DNA of 29,829 nt from positions 1-29,829 of the forward strand of contig JAGLGN010000015.1 of NCBI GenBank assembly GCA_023144005.1, in the 5' to 3' direction. The translations under genes were made by a program, and so were the position numbers. Position 1 is the first letter of the stretch; the number at the start of each line of letters is the position of its first letter. The stretch comes from a bacterium. GTDB lineage: Bacteria > AUK180. The notes below the pieces were generated by a model that worked only from the letters and a program-made list of their open reading frames with translations, was not told where the DNA came from and ran no database searches. Of this stretch, positions 1-7,251 are shown in pieces.

Positions 1-321
1 ACGATACTCACCACGGCCATCACTCATAAAATCCCAAAACTCGTTAGCTTTAGCTCACTCAGACAATTGGTTATTTTCGGCTTCGCCGCCATTCATTCCT
101 GCCGTTAAAAATGTCAATGTCACTTAAACGGTTCAAAACTCTTCTGGGTTGGTCGCCCGGCGCTGCCGGGCTCCCGGTGAGTGGATGCGCGAGAAGGAAA
201 TGAAGAATGGAGGGGGTCGTGCCGATAAATTGCCGACGGTGTTTCCCTCTTTTCTTATGTTACGGATGTACTTCCCGGTTGCTTTCCCACCTCGTATATC
301 GCACTTCGTACTGTATTTATC
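1..321. other. Non-coding left flank with repeat-like text
   Basis: I see no convincing gene here. An open frame at 149-349 has unlikely composition and no ribosome binding site. A short GC hairpin lies at 155-171 (six-base stem GCCCGG/CCGGGC, five-base loop). From about 230 to 315 the sequence is pyrimidine-rich with pieces such as GTTACGGATGT and CACCTCGTA. Both recur in other gaps of this window (around 26240 and 2580, and in reverse near 6900). The stretch is best read as decayed intergenic repeat material. Confidence 0.5.
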
Positions 322-1197
322 CTATTTAAAAAAGTCCGGCAGAGAATAATCCGAAGAGCGTTCAAAGGTTTTTCCTGTTTCGACTAAGTCGGTGATCCGA
401 TCGAAATTAAAGAATCTGAACTCTCCCTTTGTATGACAGTATCCGATCAGGTATTTGGCTCTATCTTTAGTGTGTATCTCATAAGGGTCAACATCGCGCC
501 GGGAGGTTCTTCCCGAATACGGAGAATAATAATGAATATGAATGGTCTGCCTTTCCGCCATCGCCTTTTCGACCATTGACATCACCGTAGCAGCAAGTGA
601 ATGCGCTGCTGATATCTTCCTTCCCTGAAAATCTCGAAGCGACAGGACGGTATCAACGCCTTTTTCTTCTAAAAGAGGTATTATCTTATGAAAAATATTG
701 AATTTCGCTGTAAGTAATGGCATCATCTGTCTGGAATCGGCAGCCTCAACACCCAATTTTGCGGCAAGGTCCGAGATGGAAATATAGCCCGTGCCTTCAA
801 ATAATTTCTTGGTGATCCATTGCAGGTCAAAGAGCACATTCTTGAATTTCTCCTCTACATGTTTCTGCAATGCGCCGTCCAAAAACTGCACAAGATGGGT
901 TGAATGGATGGAAATAACGAATCTTTTATCGAGATACCTTGCAACTTGTTCCAGAACTTGCTTTATCGGTTTTGCCTCATCAACATCCTTCTTTGTGATC
1001 TTCTTGATAAGAAAAAGATTCTCATGGAGGGGGGTTTTGGTCTGAACGAACCAATGCAGCTTCTTCTCTATTCGCCCCAAATGGGTCAGCAGCATACCAA
1101 TCTCGTATATCTCGGCTCCCTCATTAATATTCATTCCTGTAGTGTTTATACTCAGAAAGCAAAGCGGAGCATTCTTCAACTTGATCGTATTGTCCAT
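322..1197 (-). CDS. Degenerate DnaQ-like exonuclease domain fused to a WYL domain
   Basis: The 291-residue protein has two parts. Residues about 10-180 align with the DnaQ/epsilon exonuclease fold: FLSINTTG at 14-21 replaces the usual DxETTG, HSTHLVQFL at 98-106 replaces HNxxFDxxFL, and the final HxxxxD position (155-160) reads S and P. All acidic catalytic residues are therefore missing and nuclease activity is not expected. Residues about 195-278 form a WYL domain, with DPYEIHTKDRAKYLIGY followed by RFFNFDRI, matching the ligand-binding strand pattern. No helix-turn-helix is visible, unlike most WYL regulators. A ribosome binding site GAGGG lies just before the ATG. WYL domains sense ligands, often nucleic acid or nucleotides. 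I infer a sensor or regulatory role with a nucleic-acid-binding pseudo-exonuclease half. It is transcribed divergently from the TPR gene. Confidence 0.8.
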   Translation of the reverse strand: MDNTIKLKNAPLCFLSINTTGMNINEGAEIYEIGMLLTHLGRIEKKLHWFVQTKTPLHENLFLIKKITKKDVDEAKPIKQVLEQVARYLDKRFVISIHSTHLVQFLDGALQKHVEEKFKNVLFDLQWITKKLFEGTGYISISDLAAKLGVEAADSRQMMPLLTAKFNIFHKIIPLLEEKGVDTVLSLRDFQGRKISAAHSLAATVMSMVEKAMAERQTIHIHYYSPYSGRTSRRDVDPYEIHTKDRAKYLIGYCHTKGEFRFFNFDRITDLVETGKTFERSSDYSLPDFFK

Positions 1198-1213
1198 TTA
1201 TTCCCTCGATGTT

Positions 1214-1242
1214 ATTCTATACTTTTTTCTCTGCTTTTTCAA
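1214..1242 (-). promoter_or_regulatory. Candidate promoter for the exonuclease-WYL gene
   Basis: Read on the minus strand, TTGAAA (1242-1237) and TAGAAT (1219-1214) are separated by 17 bp. The start site would fall near 1207, leaving a leader of about 10 nt that just holds the GAGGG ribosome binding site. The leader is short, so the call is tentative. Confidence 0.45.
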
Positions 1243-1273
1243 ATAGGCACGCATGTCACCCGTCATACATTCT

Positions 1274-1302
1274 TTGGCTGCTTCCAAAAAATATTGTATA
1301 AT
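1274..1302 (+). promoter_or_regulatory. Candidate promoter for the TPR gene
   Basis: TTGGCT at 1274-1279 and a perfect TATAAT at 1297-1302 are separated by 17 bp. The predicted start near 1309 would cut into the AAGGAG ribosome binding site at 1308-1313. Either the leader is very short or the real promoter is slightly upstream. Confidence 0.45.
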
Positions 1303-1317
1303 ACCTCAAGGAGTTGC

Positions 1318-2475
1318 ATGGGACAGGAATCCAAAAAGGAATTATTGATCAGGGCCTTAACCGGAAGAGCGTATATATTCTCGCTTACCGGAAGGTTTAA
1401 AGAGGCATCATTAGACTACAAACGAGGGATCACTTCTTCTGACAAAGGTGGTTTTGCCAAGAATAAGTTTTCACTGGGACTCATTATTGATTACGCTAAT
1501 TTCCTTTTCGGGGAATTGAACGATTACACAAAAGCAGAGGAAATGAATAAAATAGCCCTCAACCGGGCAGATGAGAAGAATTTCCCCGAGATATTTTCCC
1601 GCGGGATGCACGGACTCGGAAATGTTTATCGCAAGAGAGGAGATTTTGACAAGGCGGAGAAGTATTTCCAAAAAGCACTCTCAATTACCGAGCGGATCGG
1701 CTACAAGGCGGAGATCGGTAATATCTCAGATAGCCTGGGGATCCTCTATAGCGACAAAGGAGAGTACGACAAGGCACTGAAATATTTCAAGCGAAATCTT
1801 ACTATCGCTGAAGAGCTCGGGGATATAACCGGGGTTAGTACATGCAGCAATAATGTAGGCGTCCTATATCAGAATAAGGGGGATTTTGATACCGCCTTAA
1901 TATATTTCAAGAAATACCTGACAATGGCGCAACGGATCGGCGACAGAAGAGGAATTTCTGTAGCCTCCGGTAATATCGGCGTTATATATCACAACAAAGG
2001 CGATTACGACACTGCCTTAGAATATTATGATAAGTTTCTTTACATATCCAAAGAGATCGGATACAAAAGAGGAATAGCGATGGCATATAACAATATCGGA
2101 AATATTCACCAGAGGAGAAAGGAATTCGTTCCCGCATTGAAATATCTGAAGAGATCTCTTTCAATGTCCGAGAAAATGGGCGATCTGGGCAATGTCCTTT
2201 GGGCCTGCGCAAATATCGGGGATATTTATGAGAAGGAAGGGAGATTCAACCTTGCCCTGAAGTATTTGAAAAGATACCTTGCCCTATCTCAAAAAATGGG
2301 GATCAAGGGTGATATTGCCGACGGCTTTTTCTATATCGCCAACATCTATGTCAAGCTCAAGAAATTCAATAATGCCGAAGAATATCTCAAGAAAGCGGAG
2401 AAAGCATACAAAAAGACCGACAGAAAAGACTGGCGGAAAAAATTGGATGAGATGTGGAATAAGGTTAGAGCATAA
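1318..2475 (+). CDS. Tetratricopeptide repeat protein (about nine 40-residue TPRs)
   Basis: The 385-residue protein is almost entirely TPR repeats with a 40-residue period. Clear units carry the pattern (L/I/V)GxxYxxKGxxxxALxYxxxxLxxxxxxG, for example the copies starting LGNVYRKRGDF, LGILYSDKGEY, VGVLYQNKGDF, IGVIYHNKGDY and IGDIYEKEGRF. There are about seven strong copies and one weaker one at each end. No signal peptide, enzyme domain or membrane segment is present. The frame is open back to 904, but that part overlaps the opposite-strand gene and is not TPR-like. ATG 1318 is preceded by AAGGAG at 1308-1313, so I start there. TPR arrays of this type are protein-protein interaction scaffolds, often attached to cyclases or kinases in other proteins. 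This may be a stand-alone scaffold or the remnant of a larger protein. The specific partner is unknown. Confidence 0.85.
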   Translation: MGQESKKELLIRALTGRAYIFSLTGRFKEASLDYKRGITSSDKGGFAKNKFSLGLIIDYANFLFGELNDYTKAEEMNKIALNRADEKNFPEIFSRGMHGLGNVYRKRGDFDKAEKYFQKALSITERIGYKAEIGNISDSLGILYSDKGEYDKALKYFKRNLTIAEELGDITGVSTCSNNVGVLYQNKGDFDTALIYFKKYLTMAQRIGDRRGISVASGNIGVIYHNKGDYDTALEYYDKFLYISKEIGYKRGIAMAYNNIGNIHQRRKEFVPALKYLKRSLSMSEKMGDLGNVLWACANIGDIYEKEGRFNLALKYLKRYLALSQKMGIKGDIADGFFYIANIYVKLKKFNNAEEYLKKAEKAYKKTDRKDWRKKLDEMWNKVRA

Positions 2476-2727
2476 GGCATTAACCGTGTGACGCGTAACG
2501 TTTCACGTGGAGAGATCAAATATCAATTCTCTTTCTTCCTCTCCCCATTCTTCACTATTCACTTTTCACTATATTTATTCACCTCATACCTCGTACCCAA
2601 TCTGCACCGCAGACAGTTGTTTCACCGAGCCCAGGGTCCACTGCGAAGCGTGTCACTTGTGCACTTCCCCTCTGCACTAACCTCCAGCCTCCAGCCTCCA
2701 ACCCCTATATTATTCTTTGCGGGTCGC
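2476..2727. other. Gap with pyrimidine-rich repeat text and a parS-like half site
   Basis: No gene is supported. From about 2525 to 2600 the plus strand is made of variations on TTCAC/CACTTTTCAC and CACCTCATACCTCGTACCC. At 2680-2703 CCTCCAG/CCTCCA units are repeated. Very similar text occurs at 16770-16800 and 26270-26296. GTTTCAC occurs at 2500-2506 (within a parS-like site) and again near 2620. Confidence 0.45.
2499..2514. promoter_or_regulatory. Degenerate parS-like site
   Basis: The bases GTTTCACGTG at 2500-2509 match ten consecutive positions of the 16 bp parS consensus (TGTTTCACGTGAAACA). The right half is largely lost; I count 11 of 16 matches. ParB is encoded in the window and a perfect site lies at 26324. 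The match could be a weak or decayed ParB site, or chance. Confidence 0.3.
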
Positions 2728-2756
2728 TTGACTTTTCCTTCAAAATCCGTTATACT
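2728..2756 (+). promoter_or_regulatory. Strong sigma-70-type promoter for rpsU
   Basis: TTGACT at 2728-2733 and TATACT at 2751-2756 are spaced by 17 bp, each with five of six consensus bases. The predicted start near 2763 gives a 24 nt leader with an AAGGTGG ribosome binding site. This is one of the best promoters in the window and suits a ribosomal protein gene. Confidence 0.75.
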
Positions 2757-2786
2757 CGTTCTTTACACAACAAGGTGGTGAGATTA

Positions 2787-2993
2787 ATGGTAAGAGTTTA
2801 TGTAAACAGCTCAAACGTTGAAAAGGCTTTAAAGATCCTCAAAAAGAAGATCGCTAAAGAAGGAATTCTTTCAGTGCTTAAGAATAAGAGGTATTATGAC
2901 AAACCCTCTATAGCACTGAGGAAAAAGATCGCGAAGGCCAATAGACGGAGAAGAAGAAGATTCAAGAGAATGCAAAAATATCTCATTAGTTAG
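2787..2993 (+). CDS. rpsU: 30S ribosomal protein S21 (bS21)
   Basis: The 68-residue, strongly basic protein has the S21 pattern: VRVYVNSSNVEKALKILKKK at the start, then EGILSVLKNKRYYDKPS, then a helical tail rich in Arg and Lys with a six-Arg run. bS21 sits on the 30S subunit platform near the anti-Shine-Dalgarno region and assists initiation. An in-frame GTG at 2775 overlaps the ribosome binding site AAGGTGG. ATG 2787 lies eight bases after that site and gives the family's usual length, so it is the start. The gene is alone between two gaps and has its own strong promoter. Confidence 0.93.
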   Translation: MVRVYVNSSNVEKALKILKKKIAKEGILSVLKNKRYYDKPSIALRKKIAKANRRRRRRFKRMQKYLIS

Positions 2994-3078
2994 AACTTTC
3001 TGCCTTTCCCCTATTTAGTGTTATGATTCCGAACACTTAGAGACCCCTTTATTACTACAGGTCAGGCCTAGTGAAGCA

Positions 3079-3105
3079 TTGCAAGGACAGAAGGTTCTGT
3101 ATAAA
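3079..3105 (+). promoter_or_regulatory. Weak candidate promoter for the ABC exporter operon
   Basis: TTGCAA at 3079-3084 and TATAAA at 3100-3105 are spaced by only 15 bp. A start near 3112 would leave a leader of about 38 nt. It is the best match I see between rpsU and the exporter genes, but the spacing is poor. Confidence 0.3.
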
Positions 3106-3149
3106 TGCAAATCATGGAACCATTAAACAAAGGTTAAAAATAGACCGTT

Positions 3150-4883
3150 ATGAAAAGTAAACAGATAATAAAAGGATGGCTCGGCTATCTATCCCCTCAT
3201 TGGCGAAAGATATTGTTCGGAAGTGTGCTGCTCATCGTCACTTCCGGACTCTCTATAATTGCGCCCGTATTTATTAAATATATTATTGATTTCGGCATTA
3301 TGGGTAGAGATGTCAGCATACTCATGAATTCGACGATTTCCTATTTTCTCATCTACATTCTGTCATTTTATCTATCTTTCCGTGTCAGCATCCTGATGGA
3401 AGGCGTAGGGCAGGACATTATGGTAAGGCTAAAATCCGACGCATTTCTTTCAATACTGAAAAAGAAAGTCGACTTCTTTTCAGATAATCCCGAAGGAAAG
3501 CTGATCTCAAGGGTCGAAAATGACGGAGAATCGGTAAGACAGCTTTTTTCTGCGAATACTATGCGATTAGTAGCCGATGTACTGCTGCTTATAGGAATGC
3601 TTCTGGTAATGTTTCTGATCAATGCGCGGCTATTTCTGTATTTACTTGTTTCAGTAGTCCCGCTTCTGATCGTTTTGGTTTATGTTTACTCCAGATTGTC
3701 CCGGCCCAGATGGCTGAAATTCCGCAAAGTAGTTGCCGATCTATCATCATATGTCGTCGAGTATTTCAAGGGAATGGAGCTTGTGAAGTCCTTTGACCGC
3801 ATCGGTTTCATCAAGAAATCCCTGACAGCGCTTGACGGCAGGTATTTGAAGACAGGATTCCATGCCGAGGTGTTGAATATCGTATTTTTCAATATCATAA
3901 CTTTTATCCAGATACTGGGCTTCTCGGTAGTGCTCTGGTTCGGCGGAAAAATGGTGGCCAGCGGGGCCGCGACAATGGGAACGCTTGTCCTTTTCATTAC
4001 ATATATCAGGCAGTTCTTTGAGCCCATAATGAGCCTTTCGTTCCAGCTCAGCTTCATCGAAAAGGCAAAGGCATCTTCTCAGCGCTTATTCGAATTGAAT
4101 GTTGAGGACAATCGGCACGAGTATCTCGGTACGAAGGTCAAGGATTTCTGCTCAAATATAGAGTTCAAGAGTGTCGATTTTTCCTATGACCATGAAAAAT
4201 CGGTATTGAACAACATAGACCTTACGATAGAAAAAGGGCAAAGAGTGGCTCTGGTGGGAAGGACCGGCGGCGGTAAATCGACGATCATAAAATTGATCCT
4301 GAAATTGATCAAGCCCGATGAGGGCAAGATATTTATAGATGGCGTCGACCTTTTTGAAATGGATACCGTTCTGTGGAGAAAGAAGGTCGGTTATATCTCC
4401 CAGAATATCTTCCTATTTCCGGGAAAACTGATCGATAACCTGAGAATGTTCGATGAAGGCATCAGCGGCGATGACATCATGCAGACCGTTGACTTGCTGG
4501 GTTTGAATCCTTTGTTCGCGCAATTTCCCGATGGCCTTGATACGCAGGTCAGCGAAGGCGGAAAGAATTTCTCAAGAGGAGAACAGCAATTGCTGAACAT
4601 AGTGAGAGCGGTCACGGGAAATCCCGAACTCCTGATAATGGACGAGGCCACTTCCACCATAGATGCGAAGTATGAAAGACAGATAGTCGAGGCATTGAGA
4701 AGGATATCAAAGGATACGACCATGATATCCGTGGCCCATAGGATCTCTACCATTAATGATGCGGATAAGATATTTGTCCTTGAAGAAGGCGGGATAACTC
4801 ACTCCGGGAGTCATAAAGAGCTTCTCGAAAGCAGCGACATATATAGAAGATATACCTCTATTTTGGAGGGAAATAATGAATAA
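3150..4883 (+). CDS. ABC exporter half-transporter, catalytically competent subunit
   Basis: The 577-residue protein has an N-terminal six-helix exporter transmembrane domain (about 15-300) and a C-terminal nucleotide-binding domain. Visible motifs are Walker A GRTGGGKST (370-378), Q-loop Q418, signature FSRGEQ (474-479), Walker B LLIMDE with catalytic Glu499, and switch His530. The signature motif deviates from LSGGQ. The next gene has the opposite pattern: good signature, but altered Walker B and switch. In known heterodimeric exporters such as TM287/288 and BmrCD, one composite ATP site is degenerate in this way. The stop overlaps the next start by 8 bp, so the two are translated together. 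The ribosome binding site is weak. Substrate is unknown; drug, lipid or peptide export are all possible. Confidence 0.92.
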   Translation: MKSKQIIKGWLGYLSPHWRKILFGSVLLIVTSGLSIIAPVFIKYIIDFGIMGRDVSILMNSTISYFLIYILSFYLSFRVSILMEGVGQDIMVRLKSDAFLSILKKKVDFFSDNPEGKLISRVENDGESVRQLFSANTMRLVADVLLLIGMLLVMFLINARLFLYLLVSVVPLLIVLVYVYSRLSRPRWLKFRKVVADLSSYVVEYFKGMELVKSFDRIGFIKKSLTALDGRYLKTGFHAEVLNIVFFNIITFIQILGFSVVLWFGGKMVASGAATMGTLVLFITYIRQFFEPIMSLSFQLSFIEKAKASSQRLFELNVEDNRHEYLGTKVKDFCSNIEFKSVDFSYDHEKSVLNNIDLTIEKGQRVALVGRTGGGKSTIIKLILKLIKPDEGKIFIDGVDLFEMDTVLWRKKVGYISQNIFLFPGKLIDNLRMFDEGISGDDIMQTVDLLGLNPLFAQFPDGLDTQVSEGGKNFSRGEQQLLNIVRAVTGNPELLIMDEATSTIDAKYERQIVEALRRISKDTTMISVAHRISTINDADKIFVLEEGGITHSGSHKELLESSDIYRRYTSILEGNNE

Positions 4884-6609
4884 AAAGAGAATTGATACAA
4901 TAAAATTTATGATGAGGCGTTGGAAAGGCTATGAAAAGACCGCCGTTTTCATCGTTTTGCTCACTTTAGTGAATACTGCGGTAGTCCTGATATATCCCAA
5001 GATACTTGGTATGGTGATAAACGGATTGAATTCCGGGGTTTCCATGAGCAAGATCCTTGATTATATCATGATCCTCATAGGATCCGGACTTGGTGTGGCT
5101 CTCGTATATTCTCTATTGCAGTCTCAACGGTTGAGAATGAACCTCACACTCGCCAATAAGATAAGAGAAGAGATCTATTTCCGATTTACCGGATATGGTG
5201 CCCACTTCTTCAACAAATTCAGATCCGGTGATGTGGTTGCACGGCTGATCAATGATATGGAACAGCTGACCTGGTTCATGAGTTCCGGTGTTTTCAGAGG
5301 ATTGGAAGGGTTTCTGCTTCTCTTCTTCGGAACATATCTGCTCTTGAAAATAGATGTAATGCTTACCCTTATTTCAATAGTACCGTTGTTCTCGATCATC
5401 ACGATCCTCCTCTTCGCCACAGAAGAAGTTATGGAAAGCAAGTATAAGACGGTACAGAAATGGGTATCGAAGGTCAATGACTTTCTCTCATCGGCATTTG
5501 GCGGTATAGTATTGATAAAGATCCGAAATTCAGACCCTCTATTCAAGGAGATACTTGTCCGGATGCTGAAGGATCGAAAGAGCAAAGAGATCGATGCCGT
5601 AAAATTCGAAAGATTCGCTGATACATGCTATGGCGTGGGCATAATGCTGAGTATATCGCTCTTTTTGTTTTTCGGCGGAAAGGCCGCTATTGACGGACGG
5701 ATCGACATCGGACAGTTCGTGGCATTCACTCAATATCTCATCGTATTGATCGGCCCCATGTTCTCTCTGAGCTTCTTTGTCCTGGCATATGCCAGATCCA
5801 GAGCGTATATCGGCAGATTGAACGAACTGCTGGATGAGAAGAACGAGGAGAAGATGATACGCAGTATCTCCCACAAAAAGGTGGAGACCTCGGTAGATGC
5901 CGAAAACGTGACCGCGGGATACGGAGAAACTCCTGTTTTGAATAATATTTCACTCTCGATAAAAGCGGGTGAGAAAGTAGGTATTATCGGAGATGTCGGG
6001 TCCGGAAAGACAACATTGATAAAAACGCTCATGGGAATGATCCCCGCCCTGGAAGGAGAGGTCACTTTGGATGGTATTAACATTCAAAGCATCTCACTTT
6101 CTTCCATAGCGGATATGTTCGGATACGCGCCTCAGGAGAATCTCCTTTTTACCGCTTCGATAAGGGATAATATCTCCTTTTCAGATGAGAAGATCAATGA
6201 CGATCGGATCGAAGAAGTTGTTGATATAGCTCAATTTACAAGCGAGCTGGCGGAATTCGCCGGCGGATTGGGCGCAGATCTCGGAGCCGGCGGAAAGACC
6301 GTATCCGGCGGACAGATGCAGCGTCTATCCGTTGCGAGAGCTCTGGTCAGACGGCATTGCTTTTACATTTTTGATGATATCACATCCGCACTTGACCCCG
6401 AAACGGAATTGGCATTGATCTCCAAGATCAAGAAAGAGGCAGGGCAGAGTGGAATCCTAATGGTTTCATATCGGCCGTATACCCTCTCTCAGATGGAGAA
6501 GATCATTCTCTTAAGGGACGGGACAATAAGAGCGGTAGATACACATGCCTGTTTATTGGAGCGGGATGATTATTACAGGGACCTTCTTATTTTTCATCAG
6601 GGAAACTAG
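4876..6609 (+). CDS. ABC exporter half-transporter, degenerate-site subunit
   Basis: Also 577 residues with the same six-helix plus nucleotide-binding layout. Motifs are Walker A GDVGSGKTT (372-380), Q420, a canonical signature VSGGQ (476-480) and Walker B FYIFDD (496-501). The catalytic Glu position holds Asp501, and the switch histidine is Tyr532 (SYRP). This subunit's own ATP site, completed by the partner's unusual SRGEQ signature, should hydrolyse poorly. The other composite site should be fully active. That is the known asymmetric heterodimer design. The start has GGAGG upstream inside the partner's end. A terminal-inverted-repeat element begins 2 bp after the stop. Confidence 0.92.
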   Translation: MNKKRIDTIKFMMRRWKGYEKTAVFIVLLTLVNTAVVLIYPKILGMVINGLNSGVSMSKILDYIMILIGSGLGVALVYSLLQSQRLRMNLTLANKIREEIYFRFTGYGAHFFNKFRSGDVVARLINDMEQLTWFMSSGVFRGLEGFLLLFFGTYLLLKIDVMLTLISIVPLFSIITILLFATEEVMESKYKTVQKWVSKVNDFLSSAFGGIVLIKIRNSDPLFKEILVRMLKDRKSKEIDAVKFERFADTCYGVGIMLSISLFLFFGGKAAIDGRIDIGQFVAFTQYLIVLIGPMFSLSFFVLAYARSRAYIGRLNELLDEKNEEKMIRSISHKKVETSVDAENVTAGYGETPVLNNISLSIKAGEKVGIIGDVGSGKTTLIKTLMGMIPALEGEVTLDGINIQSISLSSIADMFGYAPQENLLFTASIRDNISFSDEKINDDRIEEVVDIAQFTSELAEFAGGLGADLGAGGKTVSGGQMQRLSVARALVRRHCFYIFDDITSALDPETELALISKIKKEAGQSGILMVSYRPYTLSQMEKIILLRDGTIRAVDTHACLLERDDYYRDLLIFHQGN

Positions 6610-6611
6610 TC

Positions 6612-6845
6612 GTGCACTGATTCATAAATATGATGCCAATGACTGAAGCTATTATGTTCAGCATGAGAGGAGCAAGCAAACCAGGGGACATAAAAAGAGC
6701 TTCAGCCCGAAGGGAATCTCATCTTTGGTCAATTTCTTCCTCTCTCTTCGCTTACGGACCACAAAGGGGACGCTACGCTCATTGTTCGTTGGAATTAACT
6801 CAAATCTAAGCATTCCATTGTCATCCTATTTATGAATCAGAGCAC
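6612..6845 (+). repeat. Terminal-inverted-repeat element, copy 1
   Basis: The left end GTGCACTGATTCATAAATAT and the reverse complement of the right end (GTGCTCTGATTCATAAATAG) match at 27 of the first 30 positions. The interior carries the family core: the 35 bp at 6718-6752 are identical to 25945-25979. It contains no open reading frame of note. The element starts 2 bp after the stop of the upstream exporter gene. I could not identify a target-site duplication. Confidence 0.8.
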
Positions 6846-6849
6846 TATA

Positions 6850-6896
6850 ATCACAAGAAAACATTCTCCACATATCTTTTAATGTCATTCTGAAAG
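6850..6896 (+). repeat. Dispersed repeat R3, copy 1
   Basis: The segment around ACATTCTCCACATATCTTTT and the following ATGTCATTCTGAAAG recurs with few changes at 7125-7174 and, reversed and less well, at 25728-25780. No protein is encoded. Confidence 0.65.
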
Positions 6897-6928
6897 GAGG
6901 TACGAAGTACGAGGTGCGATGTAGGAAG

Positions 6929-7012
6929 TGGAAAAAGAAACACACCCGTAACCGGAAAAGCAATATTTCGTATTTATCATTAGTTTACCAGTAACAAATA
7001 TAGAACGCCGGA
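6929..7012 (+). repeat. Dispersed repeat R2, copy 1
   Basis: A segment from GGAAAAAGAAACACACCCGT through CAATATTTCG, and a second block TAGAACGCCGGA, both reappear in the same order on the opposite strand at 26175-26262. The first 42 bp match at about 38 positions. The middle part is more diverged. Confidence 0.6.
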
Positions 7013-7026
7013 ACGAAGTAAGATAG

Positions 7027-7062
7027 GGGACATGTCGTACGCCATAGGCGTTCGTCTGTCCC
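7027..7062. repeat. Imperfect palindrome GGGACA...TGTCCC
   Basis: Outer arms GGGACA (7027-7032) and TGTCCC (7057-7062) enclose an inner stem ACGCC/GGCGT (7039-7043 and 7047-7051). A GGACAGG/CCTGTCC hairpin of related wording occurs at 16673-16692. The function is unknown. Confidence 0.5.
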
Positions 7063-7078
7063 GATGTAAAAGTACCAA

Positions 7079-7118
7079 GCGTAGAGTTGAAAATTGTGAA
7101 ACAATTGTCACTCTACGC
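7079..7118. repeat. Two-part hairpin in the exporter/dagK gap
   Basis: The arms GCGTAGAGT (7079-7087) and ACTCTACGC (7110-7118) form a nine-base stem. Inside it AATTGT/ACAATT (7092-7097 and 7101-7106) forms a second stem with a three-base loop. There is no T-tract on either side, so it is not a typical intrinsic terminator. It lies 134 bp beyond the end of the minus-strand lipid kinase gene and could still end that transcript. Confidence 0.5.
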
Positions 7119-7124
7119 CCCGTT

Positions 7125-7174
7125 AGAATCAAACGGAAACATTCTCCACATTTCTTTTGATGTCATTCTGAAAG
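7125..7174 (+). repeat. Dispersed repeat R3, copy 2
   Basis: Second copy of the 6850-6896 repeat, with AGAATCAAACGGAAACATTC leading into the shared CTCCACAT and ATGTCATTCTGAAAG blocks. The leading AGAATCA.ACGGAAACATTC part matches the reversed copy at 25728-25780 better than it matches copy 1. Confidence 0.65.
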
Positions 7175-7251
7175 AGCGGTAGCAAACGAAGAATCCATAT
7201 CCCTTCTTATCTCCACTTTTCAACCTTGAACTTTTGAACAATCTTTGCTGC

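Noticed and set aside
149-349. Small open frame in the left gap
   Set aside because: No ribosome binding site, no recognisable protein pattern, and it runs into the end of the opposite gene through repeat-like sequence.
904-1317. Upstream extension of the TPR reading frame
   Set aside because: The part before 1318 lies opposite the exonuclease-WYL gene, has no TPR pattern and no ribosome binding site. ATG 1318 has a good site.
6846-7251. CRISPR array
   Set aside because: The repeats are few, irregularly spaced, diverged and partly inverted, and no cas gene is present.
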